From positions 3,844,001 through 3,908,000 of the forward strand of contig NZ_JAPEOZ010000001.1 in assembly GCF_026340655.1 (NCBI RefSeq): a stretch of DNA of 64,000 nucleotides, in the 5' to 3' direction. This DNA comes from Streptomyces sp. NBC_01275 (GTDB taxonomy: Bacteria; Actinomycetota; Actinomycetes; Streptomycetales; Streptomycetaceae). The translations under genes were made by a program, and so were the position numbers. Below are positions 16,137 to 25,315 of the stretch, piece by piece (position 1 is the first letter of the stretch; each line of letters opens with the position of its first letter). The notes beneath the pieces were generated by a model. It searched no databases and was not told the DNA's origin. It worked only from the letters and a program-made list of their open reading frames with translations.

Positions 16137-17312
16137 GTGGCTAGAGCTTGGGTTGCACGTTCGAAGGACGACCCGAAGAAGTGGACGACGTACTGGTACG
16201 ACCCAGACGGCAAGCAGCGGCAGAAGACCTTCGAGACCAAGAGGCGAGCCGACGACCAGCGCAAGCGCAAGGAACAGGAACTCGACGCCGGGACCTACCT
16301 GGACGACCGGTTGGGCAAGCAGCCTGTGACGGCCGTGTGGGAGCAGTGGACGAATCAAAGGAAGCTGGAGAACAGCACCAAGAAGCAGTACCGGTCCATC
16401 CAGAAGACGACTCTTGAGCCGTTCTTCAAGGCCCGTTCCATCGTGTCCCTGAAGGTCGCTGACGTTGAGCAGTGGCTCTTGTGGATGGAACAGGACCGGA
16501 AGCTCTCCGCTCGCACACGGCGTCAGCGGTTCTCGTTCTTCTCCGGGATGATGGACCGGGCTGTCGTCAACGAGATCATCGGCCGGAACCCGTGCAAGAA
16601 GGTCCAGGGCGCGGGCAGCCGCGCCAAGGAGATCCGGGAGCACAAGAGCACCGCGCGGCGACTCACGACGCGGGAAGTCCTGGCCATGCTCGATGCCGCT
16701 CCTCCGCGATACCGCGCGATGCTGTGGCTCATGGCCGGGTGCGGCCTGCGGTTGGGTGAGGCCATGGCGGTGTCCCGCGATCAAATCGACTTCAAGGCCG
16801 AGACGCTTCGCGTCGACTTCCAGATCGCGGAGGACGGAGACACGGAGTCGGGGAAGAACAGCGCGATTCAACGTCGGCACATCAAGGCTCGTGACGAAGG
16901 CGAGCCAGGGCGTTCCGTCCCCCTCCCGCCGAACGTCGCCTTCGAGCTTCGGCGGCACATCAGGAACCACGGCGTATGGGGGCCGGAACGACTTCTCTTC
17001 CCCAACGTGACGCGGACTGGCTACCTCTACGCGTCGTACTTCTACCCGAAGATCTGGATGGAGGCTCTGGGCAAGGGACAGGTGAAGTACTGCAAGGCTC
17101 ACTCGCTCCGGCACTACTACGGGTCGCGGCTGCTGTACGCCGGAGTCCCCGAGAACGACGTGGCCGACTGGATGGGCCACAGCAGTACTGACGTGCTCAG
17201 GGAGCACTACCACTACATCTTCGAAGGGGCCGAGCAGCGCGGCCGTGCAGCCATCGCAACCATGCTGACGCCCGGCTCGGACGACCCCACGGAGGCGACA
17301 GAGGTCGCCTGA
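16137..17312 (+). CDS. tyrosine recombinase / integrase of the element
   Basis: About 391 residues from GTG 16137 (VARAWVARSKDD...; GTG 16083 would add 18 residues). The N-terminal arm-binding domain has KWTTYWYDPDGKQRQKTFET. The core-binding SAM-like domain runs about 60-160, and the catalytic domain follows: Arg in GCGLRLGEAMAV, HSLRHYYGSRLL (His-x-x-Arg), GHSSTDVLREHYHYIF (His and nucleophile Tyr). All key residues are present, so it should be active. It cuts and joins DNA at the attachment sites to integrate and, with the Xis-like protein, excise the element. It lies beside the right attachment repeat, the usual place, and is followed by a strong terminator. Confidence 0.93.
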   Translation: MARAWVARSKDDPKKWTTYWYDPDGKQRQKTFETKRRADDQRKRKEQELDAGTYLDDRLGKQPVTAVWEQWTNQRKLENSTKKQYRSIQKTTLEPFFKARSIVSLKVADVEQWLLWMEQDRKLSARTRRQRFSFFSGMMDRAVVNEIIGRNPCKKVQGAGSRAKEIREHKSTARRLTTREVLAMLDAAPPRYRAMLWLMAGCGLRLGEAMAVSRDQIDFKAETLRVDFQIAEDGDTESGKNSAIQRRHIKARDEGEPGRSVPLPPNVAFELRRHIRNHGVWGPERLLFPNVTRTGYLYASYFYPKIWMEALGKGQVKYCKAHSLRHYYGSRLLYAGVPENDVADWMGHSSTDVLREHYHYIFEGAEQRGRAAIATMLTPGSDDPTEATEVA

Positions 17313-17325
17313 TCCACGAACGACA

Positions 17326-17354
17326 ACAGCCCCCGGCAGTACGCCGGGGGCTGT
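17326..17354 (+). terminator. hairpin after the integrase
   Basis: ACAGCCCCCGGC (17326-17337) pairs with GCCGGGGGCTGT (17343-17354) around AGTAC, followed by GTTGTTTGTG. It closes the integrase transcript before the right attachment site. Confidence 0.8.
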
Positions 17355-17511
17355 GTTGTTTGTGCAGGTCAGTGGCCGTTTTCAGCCCGGCATCCACCCA
17401 GGATTCCCCCAGCATGACGCCCAGGAACGGTCCTGATCGGGCCGCAACGGGCAGAAAGCCGAGGGCGTCCCTCCGGACCTTCGAAACAGCTTCTGACCTG
17501 CAAAAACCCTG

Positions 17512-18669
17512 CTAAGGCAGGTTCCTCGCCATCACGATCCGCTGGACTTGGTTCGTGCCTTCATAAATCTGCGTGATCTTGGCGTCGCGCATCATCCGCT
17601 CCACCGGGTAGTCACGGGTGTAGCCGTAGCCGCCGAGGAGTTGGACGGCGTCCGTCGTGACCTCCATCGCCACGTCCGAGGCGAAGCACTTCGCGGCCGC
17701 GCCCTGGAAGGTCAGGTCGCTGTCGCCGCGCTCGGACTTCGCCGCCGCCGCGTAGGTCAGCTGGCGGGCCGCCTCGATCTTCATGGCCATGTCGGCGAGC
17801 ATGAACTGGATGCCCTGGAAGTCGGCGATCGGCTTGCCGAACTGCTTGCGCTCCTGGACGTAGCCCTTGGCGTAGTCGAAGGCGCCCTGGGCGACGCCGA
17901 GGGCCTGGGCGGCGATGGTGATGCGGGTGTGGTCCAGGGTCGCCATCGCGGTGGCGAAGCCGGTGCCCTCCGCGCCGATCATGCGGTCGGCCGGGATGCG
18001 GACGTTGTCGAAGTAGACCTCGCGGGTCGGGGAGCCCTTGATGCCGAGCTTCTTCTCCGGGGCCCCGAAGGAGACCCCCGGGTCGGACTTCTCCACCACG
18101 AAGGCCGAGATGCCCTTCGAGCGCTTCGTGGGGTCCGTCACCGCCATCACCGTGTAGTAGTCCGAGACGCCCGCGTTGGTGATCCAGCGCTTCACGCCGT
18201 TCAGCACGTACGCGTCGCCGTCGCGGACCGCCTTCGTCTTCATCCCCGCCGCGTCCGAGCCGGCGTCCGGCTCGGAGAGGGCGTACGAGAACATCGCGTC
18301 GCCCTTGGCCAGCGGGCCCAGGTACTTCTTCTTCAGGTCCTCGGAGCCGGAGAGGATCACCGGGAGGGAGCCCAGCTTGTTCACCGCGGGGATGAGGGAG
18401 GAGGACACGCAGACGCGGGCCACCTCCTCGATCACGATCACCGTGGCCAGGGCGTCCGCGCCCGCGCCGCCGTACGACTCGGGTACGTGCACCGCGTGCA
18501 GGTCGCTCGCGACGAGCGCGTCCAGCGCCTCCTGCGGGAAACGCGCCTCCTCGTCCACCGCGGCGGCGTACGGCGCGATCTTCGCCTCGGCCAGTGAGCG
18601 GATGGCGTCACGGAGCATGTCGTGCTCCTCAGCCGGGCGGTACAGGTCGAAGTCAGCCGATCCGGCCAA
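17512..18669 (-). CDS. acyl-CoA dehydrogenase, host gene of the integration site
   Basis: 385 residues, TTG start at 18669 (ATG 18618 is a shorter alternative). It is a full-length FAD-dependent acyl-CoA dehydrogenase: the N-terminal helical domain, the middle FAD/substrate region (YALSEPDAGSDAAGMKTKA, KRWITNAGVSDYYTVMAV) and the C-terminal domain with RKQFGKPIADFQGIQFMLAD and LLGGYGYTRDYPVERMMRDA. The catalytic Glu is in IYEGTNQ near the end. It should oxidise acyl-CoA to trans-2-enoyl-CoA, as in short/branched-chain degradation. Its final ~19 codons come from the element's attachment site, so the protein stays intact after insertion. Confidence 0.92.
   Translation of the reverse strand: MAGSADFDLYRPAEEHDMLRDAIRSLAEAKIAPYAAAVDEEARFPQEALDALVASDLHAVHVPESYGGAGADALATVIVIEEVARVCVSSSLIPAVNKLGSLPVILSGSEDLKKKYLGPLAKGDAMFSYALSEPDAGSDAAGMKTKAVRDGDAYVLNGVKRWITNAGVSDYYTVMAVTDPTKRSKGISAFVVEKSDPGVSFGAPEKKLGIKGSPTREVYFDNVRIPADRMIGAEGTGFATAMATLDHTRITIAAQALGVAQGAFDYAKGYVQERKQFGKPIADFQGIQFMLADMAMKIEAARQLTYAAAAKSERGDSDLTFQGAAAKCFASDVAMEVTTDAVQLLGGYGYTRDYPVERMMRDAKITQIYEGTNQVQRIVMARNLP
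17516..17575. repeat. right attachment site (attR), forming the 3' end of the acyl-CoA dehydrogenase gene
   Basis: The sequence equals the left repeat at 11733-11792 except for two bases. It encodes the last residues of the dehydrogenase (EGTNQVQRIVMARNLP stop), so insertion restored the reading frame and the stop codon. Two TGACCTGCA 9-mers lie to its left in opposite orientations (17363-17371 and 17494-17502). Confidence 0.87.
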
Positions 18670-18904
18670 GGTCTCTCACGCTCCATGAACGCTGAAGTGA
18701 CGTGACTGGGGTGATCACGCTAATTACCGTTAAGTAACTCAAATTTTAAGGGGCCGCCCACCCGAGTGATACGTGAGCTTCACGACAGAGGCGATCACCG
18801 GCGGATCCCCTCGGAGATCTACCCGGTAAGTGCCCGGTGAAGGGCCCCGACACGCCCCGACTATGCTCAGGCGCGCAGCTACGCCGTCCTCACCAGGAGC
18901 ATCC

Positions 18905-20248
18905 ATGGCCCTCAAGATCACCGTGATCGGCACCGGCTATCTCGGCGCCACCCACGCCGCGGCCATGGCCGAGCTCGGCTTCGAGGTACTCGCTCTCGAC
19001 GTCGTGCGGGAGAAGATCGAGAAGCTCGAGCGCGGTGAGACCCCGATGTACGAGCCGGGTCTCGAGGAGCTGCTGCGCCGGCACGTCGCCGGGTTCGAGG
19101 GGACCAGCGGGCGGCTGCGCTTCACCCAGGACTGGGCCGAGGTGGGAGCGTTCGGCGACGTCCACTTCGTCTGCGTGAACACCCCGCAGAAGCACGGCGA
19201 GTACGCCTGCGACATGTCGTACGTCGAGTCCGCCCTCTCCTCGCTCGCCCCCCATCTGACGCGGCCCGCGCTCGTCGTCGGCAAGTCGACCGTGCCCGTG
19301 GGCTCCGCCGACCGGCTGGCCGCGCTGATCGCCGACCTCGCGCCCGCCGGGCAGGACGCCGAGCTGGCCTGGAACCCGGAGTTCCTGCGCGAGGGCTTCG
19401 CCGTCGACGACACCCTGCACCCCGATCGCATCGTCGTCGGCGTGCGCAGCGAGCGCGCCGAGAAGGCGCTGCGCGAGGTGTACGCCACCCCGATCGGGGA
19501 GGGGTCGCCGTTCATCGTCACCGACTTCCCGACCGCCGAGCTGGTGAAGACCGCCGCGAACTCCTTCCTCGCCACCAAGATCTCCTTCATCAACGCGATG
19601 GCGGAGGTGTGCGAGGCCGCGGACGGGGACGTCGCCAAGCTGGCCGAGGCCATCGGGCACGACGACCGGATCGGCAAGAAGTTCCTGCGGGCCGGGATCG
19701 GCTTCGGCGGCGGGTGTCTGCCCAAGGACATCCGGGCCTTCATGGCGCGCGCCGGCGAGCTGGGCGCCGACCAGGCGCTCACCTTCCTGCGCGAGATCGA
19801 CTCCATCAACATGCGCCAGCGCGGGCAGATGGTCGAACTGGCCCGGCAGGCGCTGGGCGGCGGGTCCTTCCTCGGCAAGCGGGTCGCCGTGCTCGGGGCC
19901 ACCTTCAAGCCCGACTCGGACGACGTCCGGGACTCCCCCGCTCTCAACGTGGCCGGGCAGATCCATCTCCAGGGCGGCCAGGTGACCGTCTACGACCCCA
20001 AGGGCATGGACAACGCCCGACGGGTCTTCCCCACCCTCGGATACGCCGACACGGCCCTGGACGCCGTACGGGGCTCCGACGTCGTGCTCCACCTCACCGA
20101 GTGGCGGGAGTTCCGGGAGCTGGACCCGGCGGCGCTCGGCGAGGTCGCCGCGACCCGGCTGATCCTCGACGGCCGCAACGCGCTCGACCCGGTGCTGTGG
20201 CGCAAGGCCGGGTGGACGTACCGGGCGATGGGCCGGCCGACGGCCTAG
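18905..20248 (+). CDS. UDP-glucose/GDP-mannose dehydrogenase family protein (UDP-glucose 6-dehydrogenase type)
   Basis: 447 residues from ATG 18905 (AGGAG 9-10 bases upstream). The N-terminal Rossmann domain has KITVIGTGYLGATHAAAMAE. The middle part has YVESALSSLA, PVGSADRL, AWNPEFLREGFAVDDTLHPD and the catalytic-Cys motif FGGGCLPKDIRAF. The C-terminal UDP-binding domain has VLGATFKPDSDDVRDSPALN. All key residues are present. The enzyme should oxidise a UDP-hexose to UDP-uronic acid with two NAD+, feeding cell-wall or extracellular polysaccharide. The gene is divergent from the acyl-CoA dehydrogenase and ends in a perfect hairpin. Confidence 0.9.
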   Translation: MALKITVIGTGYLGATHAAAMAELGFEVLALDVVREKIEKLERGETPMYEPGLEELLRRHVAGFEGTSGRLRFTQDWAEVGAFGDVHFVCVNTPQKHGEYACDMSYVESALSSLAPHLTRPALVVGKSTVPVGSADRLAALIADLAPAGQDAELAWNPEFLREGFAVDDTLHPDRIVVGVRSERAEKALREVYATPIGEGSPFIVTDFPTAELVKTAANSFLATKISFINAMAEVCEAADGDVAKLAEAIGHDDRIGKKFLRAGIGFGGGCLPKDIRAFMARAGELGADQALTFLREIDSINMRQRGQMVELARQALGGGSFLGKRVAVLGATFKPDSDDVRDSPALNVAGQIHLQGGQVTVYDPKGMDNARRVFPTLGYADTALDAVRGSDVVLHLTEWREFRELDPAALGEVAATRLILDGRNALDPVLWRKAGWTYRAMGRPTA

Positions 20249-20288
20249 TCCCGCGTACGTGCGGTGACGGGTCATGCGTAGGCGAGGT

Positions 20289-20329
20289 GACGCCGGTTCG
20301 GCCGAGGCTCAGTCGGCCGAACCGGCGTC
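20289..20329 (+). terminator. perfect 17-bp hairpin after the UDP-sugar dehydrogenase gene
   Basis: GACGCCGGTTCGGCCGA (20289-20305) is fully complementary to TCGGCCGAACCGGCGTC (20313-20329), with a 7-base loop, 40 bases after the stop. Confidence 0.8.
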
Positions 20330-20416
20330 TGTCTGCATTCTGCCCCACCCGTGACGCCCGTGACGCGTGAACCGCCTGTGGGTTACGGCCGATCCACACA
20401 CGGGCACCAGTTCCGC

Positions 20417-20830
20417 ATGACATCCGTCGTACGTCTTCGCAACGTCGTGCTCGACTGTCCCGACCCCCGGGCGCTCGCCGACTTCTACGCCGGGCTCCTG
20501 GGCGGCACGCCCCAGGCCGACGGCGAGGAGGGCGAGGAGGGCGAGGAGGACTGGGTGATCCTCCAGGTCCCGGGCGGGCCCCGGCTCGGGTTCCAGCTGG
20601 TGGCGGATCTCACTCCGCCCGAGTGGCCGCGGGCCGACCGCAATGCGCAGCAGTTCCATCTCGACTTCGACGCGGGCTCCACCTGGGCCGAGGTCGACGC
20701 GGCCCATGAGCGCGCGCTGGCGCTGGGCGCACGGCCGCTGGACCTGGAGGACCGGGAGAAGAAGGACTTCCAGGTGTACGCCGATCCGGCCGGGCACCCG
20801 TTCTGCCTGTGCCGGATCGATCACCCCTGA
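20417..20830 (+). CDS. VOC (glyoxalase/dioxygenase fold) family protein
   Basis: 137 residues from ATG 20417; the open frame starts at 20351, but MTSVVRLRNVVLDCPDPRAL is a standard VOC start. One domain with beta-alpha-beta-beta-beta pattern: ADFYAGLLGGTPQ, WVILQVPGGPRLGFQLVADL, FHLDFDAGSTWAEVDAAHER, FQVYADPAGHPFCLCR. The acidic patch GEEGEEGEED is encoded by a short GAGGGC repeat. VOC proteins without clear metal ligands have many roles, from lyase to resistance protein; none can be assigned here. Confidence 0.82.
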   Translation: MTSVVRLRNVVLDCPDPRALADFYAGLLGGTPQADGEEGEEGEEDWVILQVPGGPRLGFQLVADLTPPEWPRADRNAQQFHLDFDAGSTWAEVDAAHERALALGARPLDLEDREKKDFQVYADPAGHPFCLCRIDHP

Positions 20831-20914
20831 GCCCCACGCCCGGCGTTCGTCGTCCGCTGCCCGCCGTCCGCTGCCCGTCCAGCTCCTGTCCGTCCGGCTC
20901 CTGTCCGTCGGCTC

Positions 20915-22039
20915 CTATCCGTCCAGCTCCGCGATCCTCGCCGTCGACGGCTCCCTGCGTTCCCGTGCCGCCCGGGCCATGAAGTCGGCGCTGCGCAGCA
21001 CCCGCTGGGCGTTGCCCCAGGTCAGCAGGGCTACGTCGGTCTCCGGCCAGCCTCGGCGCAGCAGCTCGGCGATGAGGCGCGGGTAGCCGGAGGCGTCGGC
21101 GAGGCCCTGCGGGTGGGCCGTGCCGGAGTCGTAGGCCCCGGACAGGCCGACGCACTCGGCGCCGGCGACGGCGCGGACGTGGTCGAGGTGGTCGGCGACG
21201 TCCCGGACGCTCGGGCCGGTCTGCTCGGCGGTCAGCGGCACCATGCACAGGCCCTTGGCCGCGCCCAGCTCGGCGAGCAGCTCGTCGGTCAGGTTGTCGG
21301 GGTGGGGGCGCAGGGCGCGGGCGGCGGAGCGGGTGCACAGGACCGGGGTCTTGGAGAGCGTGAGGGCGCGGCTGATCGTGGCGTCGGAGGCGCCGGAGAG
21401 GTCGGCGAGCACGCCGAGCCGGTTCATCTCGCGCACCACCTCCTCGCCGAACCGGGTCAGCCCCGCCTCGCTCGCCCAGGAGGTGCCGGCGAGGGTGAGG
21501 ACGCGCAGGCCGAGGGAGTTCAGGACGCGCAGGATGCCGAGGGAGTCGTCGAGCGCGGCGGCGGCCGCCGGGCCGAGGACGACGGCGACGCGGCCGCAGT
21601 TGTGGGCGTCGATGACCTGCCCGGCGGTGCGGGCCAGCCGGAGGCCATCGGGGTGGGCGTGGATCACCGTCCGGACCAGGTCCAGCTGTTCCAGGGTGGC
21701 GCCGACGGCCCGGTCGGCCGCGAGGCCCTCGGGCAGGTGCAGCGACCAGAACAGCGCGCCGACGTGGCCCTCGCGCAGCCGGGGCACGTCCGTGTCGACG
21801 GCGCTCTCGCCCAGCTCCAGGTCGTACCAGGGCAGGTGGCGCAGGGCCCAGGGCAGGCCGCTGTAGCCGTCGGCGACGGGGTGCGCGCCCAGGAGGGTGC
21901 GGGCGGCGGCGACCCGGTCCGGGAGGTCGTCCGGCCCCGGCTCGGAGGCGGGCTCGGGGTCCGGGGCGTACGCGGCGTAGGCGATCGGTAGTCCGCCGAC
22001 CTCGGGCGGGTTGTGCACTTCGTCCTGGAGGTCGGCCAT
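20915..22039 (-). CDS. M19 membrane-dipeptidase paralogue lacking all metal ligands
   Basis: 374 residues from ATG 22039. The fold and many segments align with the neighbouring dipeptidase ([76 protein letters not shown]). But the zinc ligands are gone: HND is YSG (about residues 59-61), the bridging Glu region GAEGG is GPAAA, LSHV is LSGA, FSHSS is CTRSA, and GGDYDG is SGAYDS. It is therefore almost certainly not a metallopeptidase and may be a binding or regulatory partner. The frame is intact with normal codon use, so it is not a decaying pseudogene. Confidence 0.85.
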   Translation of the reverse strand: MADLQDEVHNPPEVGGLPIAYAAYAPDPEPASEPGPDDLPDRVAAARTLLGAHPVADGYSGLPWALRHLPWYDLELGESAVDTDVPRLREGHVGALFWSLHLPEGLAADRAVGATLEQLDLVRTVIHAHPDGLRLARTAGQVIDAHNCGRVAVVLGPAAAAALDDSLGILRVLNSLGLRVLTLAGTSWASEAGLTRFGEEVVREMNRLGVLADLSGASDATISRALTLSKTPVLCTRSAARALRPHPDNLTDELLAELGAAKGLCMVPLTAEQTGPSVRDVADHLDHVRAVAGAECVGLSGAYDSGTAHPQGLADASGYPRLIAELLRRGWPETDVALLTWGNAQRVLRSADFMARAARERREPSTARIAELDG

Positions 22040-22227
22040 GGCGGTCTCCGTACGTCGATCAGCAGTACGGTCACCGTCGCACGGAGTGCGGGAGCCTTCC
22101 TGGTGGACGGGGCGTTCGGGGGTACGAAGGCCCCGCGAACGCCCCGCTGCCCCGCTGCCCCGCCGCCCGGCCGATGGGCCCGTCAGTCACCTGTCCAGCC
22201 GGCCTGTCGGCCGGCCTCCCGCTCCGT

Positions 22228-23424
22228 TCAGCCGTCCAGCGACTCGATCGTCGCGTTCGACGGCGACCGCGTCGCCGTCAGGTCGCGGGAGACGTCCTCC
22301 GCCGCGCCCAGCACGCGCACCGCGTTCTGCCAGGTCAGCTTGGCGAGGTCGGCGGTGGACCAGCCGCGGTCGAGGAGTTCCGCGATCAGGTTCGGGTAGC
22401 CGGAGACGTCGTCGAGGCCGTCGGGGGTGAAGGCCGTGCCGTCGTAGTCGCCGCCGATGCCGAGGTGGTCGACGCCCGCCGCCTCGCGCATGTGGTCGAG
22501 GTGGTCGGCGACGGTCGCGACCGTGGCGATCGGGCGCGGGCGGCGCTCCTCGAAGGCGCGGTGGACCTTCATGGCCTCGGGGGTGGTGGCGAGGTGGTGG
22601 AAGCCGTGGGCGCGCATGTTGTCGTCAGCCTCGGCCGTCCAGTCGACCGCCGCCTGGAGCACGAACTTCGGCACGAACGTCACCATCGCCATGCCGCCGT
22701 TGGAGGGCAGGCGCTCCAGGACGTCGTCCGGGACGTTGCGCGGGTGGTCGCAGACGGCCCGCGAGGAGGAGTGGGAGAAGATCACCGGCGCGGAGGCCGC
22801 GTCCAGCGCGTCCCGCATCGTCGTGGCGGCCACGTGGGAGAGGTCGACGAGCATGCCGAGCCGGTTCATCTCCCGCACGACCTCCCGTCCGAACGCCGTC
22901 AGTCCGCCGGCCTTCGGCACGTCGGTCGCGGAGTCCGCCCAGTCCACGTTGTCGTTGTGGGTGAGGGTCATGTAGCGCACGCCGAGCGCGTACAGGCCGC
23001 GCAGGACGCCCAGCGAGTTGGCGATGGAGTGGCCGCCCTCCGCCCCCATGAGCGAGGCGATACGGCCCTCCCCGCGCGCCGCCTCCATGTCCGCGGCGGT
23101 GAGCGCGGCGCGCAGGTCCCGTGGGTGCCGGTCGATGAGCCGACGTACGCAGTCGATCTGTTCCAGGGTCGCCGGGACCGCGTCGGGCAGGTCCGCGCGG
23201 ACGTACACCGACCAGTACTGCGCGCCGACGCCGCCCTCGCGCAGCCGGGGGATGTCCGTGTGCAGGTGGGTGTGCTGGTCGGTGGCGATGTCGCGGGCGT
23301 CGAGGTCGTAGCGGACCTGTTCGCGCAGGGCCCAGGGCAGGTCGTTGTGGCCGTCGACGACCGGGAACGCGCGCAGGAGGTCGCGGGCCGCGTCCAGTGA
23401 GGTCTGGCCTGTCACGTCTGTCAT
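22228..23424 (-). CDS. M19 membrane-type dipeptidase (renal dipeptidase family)
   Basis: 398 residues from ATG 23424. The binuclear zinc ligands are visible: His26 and Asp28 in [10 protein letters not shown], Glu129 in LMGAEGGHS, His197 in VDLSHVA, His218 in FSHSSSR, and an Asp in GIGGDYDGT. The family cleaves dipeptides, often with D-residues or dehydro bonds. No signal peptide or lipobox is seen, so action is probably cytoplasmic. It is the active copy of a tandem pair; the 374-residue neighbour downstream has lost the ligands. It lies 7 bases from purE, so purK-purE-dipeptidase-dipeptidase-like may be one transcript. Confidence 0.9.
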   Translation of the reverse strand: MTDVTGQTSLDAARDLLRAFPVVDGHNDLPWALREQVRYDLDARDIATDQHTHLHTDIPRLREGGVGAQYWSVYVRADLPDAVPATLEQIDCVRRLIDRHPRDLRAALTAADMEAARGEGRIASLMGAEGGHSIANSLGVLRGLYALGVRYMTLTHNDNVDWADSATDVPKAGGLTAFGREVVREMNRLGMLVDLSHVAATTMRDALDAASAPVIFSHSSSRAVCDHPRNVPDDVLERLPSNGGMAMVTFVPKFVLQAAVDWTAEADDNMRAHGFHHLATTPEAMKVHRAFEERRPRPIATVATVADHLDHMREAAGVDHLGIGGDYDGTAFTPDGLDDVSGYPNLIAELLDRGWSTADLAKLTWQNAVRVLGAAEDVSRDLTATRSPSNATIESLDG

Positions 23425-23431
23425 GTCGCCG

Positions 23432-23956
23432 TCACTTCCCGAAGCCGAAGCCGCCGCCGGCCCCCTCGACCTTGGCGCGCAGGCGCTTGCCCTTCTCGGT
23501 GGCCTGGTCGTTCAGCTCCTGCTGGAAGTCGCGGATCCGGGCGAGCAGCTCCTCGTCGTGGGTGGCGAGGATGCGGGCGGCGAGCAGGCCCGCGTTGCGG
23601 GCGCCGCCGACCGAGACCGTGGCGACGGGGACGCCGGCCGGCATCTGCACGATGGAGAGCAGGCTGTCCATGCCGTCGAGGTACTTCAGGGGCACGGGCA
23701 CGCCGATGACCGGCAGCGGGGTCACGGAGGCGAGCATGCCGGGGAGGTGGGCCGCGCCGCCGGCGCCCGCGATGATCGCCTTCAGGCCGCGGTCGGCCGC
23801 CTGCTCGCCGTACGCGATCATCTCGCGGGGCATGCGGTGGGCGGAGACGACGTCGACCTCGTAGGCGATCTCGAACTCGTCGAGGGCCTGGGCAGCGGCC
23901 TCCATGACGGGCCAGTCGGAGTCCGACCCCATGACGATGCCAACAACAGGGCTCAT
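23432..23956 (-). CDS. purE: N5-carboxyaminoimidazole ribonucleotide mutase
   Basis: 174 residues from ATG 23956. PurE class I motifs: [55 protein letters not shown], and PVIGVPV with the mutase His in SAHR and GGAAHLPG. It converts N5-CAIR to CAIR in purine synthesis, using the product of PurK. It overlaps purK by 4 bases (ATGA), so the two are translationally coupled. The C-terminal tail is extended and Gly/Phe-rich ([11 protein letters not shown]). Confidence 0.95.
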   Translation of the reverse strand: MSPVVGIVMGSDSDWPVMEAAAQALDEFEIAYEVDVVSAHRMPREMIAYGEQAADRGLKAIIAGAGGAAHLPGMLASVTPLPVIGVPVPLKYLDGMDSLLSIVQMPAGVPVATVSVGGARNAGLLAARILATHDEELLARIRDFQQELNDQATEKGKRLRAKVEGAGGGFGFGK

Positions 23957-25092
23957 TCGGTGATCGTGCCTCTCAGGTAACCGGCTGCGTGTCGGGCGCG
24001 CTCGAGGACGTCGTCCAGGTCGTCGCCGTAGGTGTTGACGTGTCCCACCTTGCGGCCCGGCTTCACGTCCTTGCCGTACATGTGGATCTTGAGCTTGGGG
24101 TCGCGGGCCATGCAGTGCAGGTACGCGGAGTACATGTCCGGGTAGTCGCCGCCCAGGACGTTGACCATGACCGTCCACCTGGCGCGCGGGCGCGGGTCGC
24201 CGAGGGGGAGGTCGAGGACCGCGCGGACGTGGTTGGCGAACTGGGACGTGATCGCGCCGTCCTGCGTCCAGTGGCCGGAGTTGTGCGGGCGCATCGCCAG
24301 TTCGTTGACGAGGATGCGGCCGTCGCGGGTCTGGAACAGCTCCACGGCGAGGTGCCCGACGACGTCCAGTTCCTTGGCGATCCGCAACGCCATCTCCTCG
24401 GCCCGCAGGGCGAGGGCCTCGTCCAGGTCGGGGGCGGGGGCGATCACCGTGTCGCAGACGCCGTTCACCTGCTGGGATTCGACCACCGGGTAGGCGACGG
24501 CCTGGCCGTGCGGGGAGCGTACGACGTTGGCGGCGAGCTCCCGGACGTAGTCGACCTTCTCCTCGGCGAGGACCGGGACGCCCGCGCGGAACGGGTCCTC
24601 GGCCTCCGTCGCGTTGTCGACGACCCAGACGCCCTTGCCGTCGTAGCCGCCGCGGACGGTCTTCAGGACGACGGGGAAGCCGTCGCCCTCCTCGGCGAAG
24701 CGCACGACGTCCGTCGGGTCGGTCACGATGCGGTGCCGTGGGCAGGGGACCCCGATCGCGTCGAGCTTCGCGCGCATCACGCCCTTGTCCTGGGCGTGCA
24801 CCAGCGCCTCCGGGCCCGGGCGGACGGGGATGCCGTCCGCCTCGAGAGCACGCAGATGCTCGGTGGGGACGTGTTCGTGATCGAAAGTGATCACGTCGCA
24901 GCCCCGTGCGAACGCGCGCAGCGTGTCGAGATCGCGGTAGTCGCCGATGACGACATCGCTCACGACCTGCGCCGCGGAATCCTGCGGGGTGTCACTGAGA
25001 AGCTTGAACCTGATGCCTAGCGGGATGCCCGCCTCGTGTGTCATACGAGCGAGCTGCCCCCCGCCGACCATGCCGACTACCGGGAACGTCAC
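23953..25092 (-). CDS. purK: 5-(carboxyamino)imidazole ribonucleotide synthetase
   Basis: 379 residues from GTG 25092, the usual PurK start ([20 protein letters not shown]); the open frame extends to 25536 without coding support. ATP-grasp enzyme: [19 protein letters not shown] (P-loop-like), ELAANVVRS, and [18 protein letters not shown] for the metal and AIR site. It uses ATP and bicarbonate to carboxylate AIR to N5-CAIR, which PurE then rearranges. It is divergent from the GtrA gene; the 220 bp between carry CT-rich short repeats (25134-25206). Confidence 0.95.
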   Translation of the reverse strand: MTFPVVGMVGGGQLARMTHEAGIPLGIRFKLLSDTPQDSAAQVVSDVVIGDYRDLDTLRAFARGCDVITFDHEHVPTEHLRALEADGIPVRPGPEALVHAQDKGVMRAKLDAIGVPCPRHRIVTDPTDVVRFAEEGDGFPVVLKTVRGGYDGKGVWVVDNATEAEDPFRAGVPVLAEEKVDYVRELAANVVRSPHGQAVAYPVVESQQVNGVCDTVIAPAPDLDEALALRAEEMALRIAKELDVVGHLAVELFQTRDGRILVNELAMRPHNSGHWTQDGAITSQFANHVRAVLDLPLGDPRPRARWTVMVNVLGGDYPDMYSAYLHCMARDPKLKIHMYGKDVKPGRKVGHVNTYGDDLDDVLERARHAAGYLRGTITE

Positions 25093-25315
25093 TCCCCCAG
25101 GGTATCGGTCACGCCGTGGCGGCCGAATTCGTACCTCCTTCCTGTCTCCTTCCCGCCTGCTTCCCGCCTCCTTGCCTGGCTCTTTCCATGTCTCTTTCCA
25201 TATCTCCGCCGGGCTTCTTACCCGACCCGTGAGCCGGAGCACAGGAAACCGAGAAGCGTGGTGGTTAGCATGGCTGGGTTGACGAAACCGAACCCGAACG
25301 GGGGCCTGTACGACC

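Larger units (their letters stand above)
11733..17571 (+). mobile_element. integrative element (~5.8 kb) in the 3' end of an acyl-CoA dehydrogenase gene
   Basis: Two direct copies of a ~56-bp sequence, 55/56 identical by my reading, bound this region (11733-11788 and 17516-17571). The right copy is the 3' end of the acyl-CoA dehydrogenase gene; the left copy is an orphan duplicate of the same end, including its stop codon. Inside lie a tyrosine recombinase at the right end, an excisionase-like gene, two regulators, DUF397 and DUF6879 genes and several small unknowns. Base composition is visibly less GC-rich than the flanks. No replication, TraB/FtsK transfer or phage structural gene is present, so it looks like a minimal integrating element that depends on a helper or is a decayed remnant. 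Confidence 0.88.
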
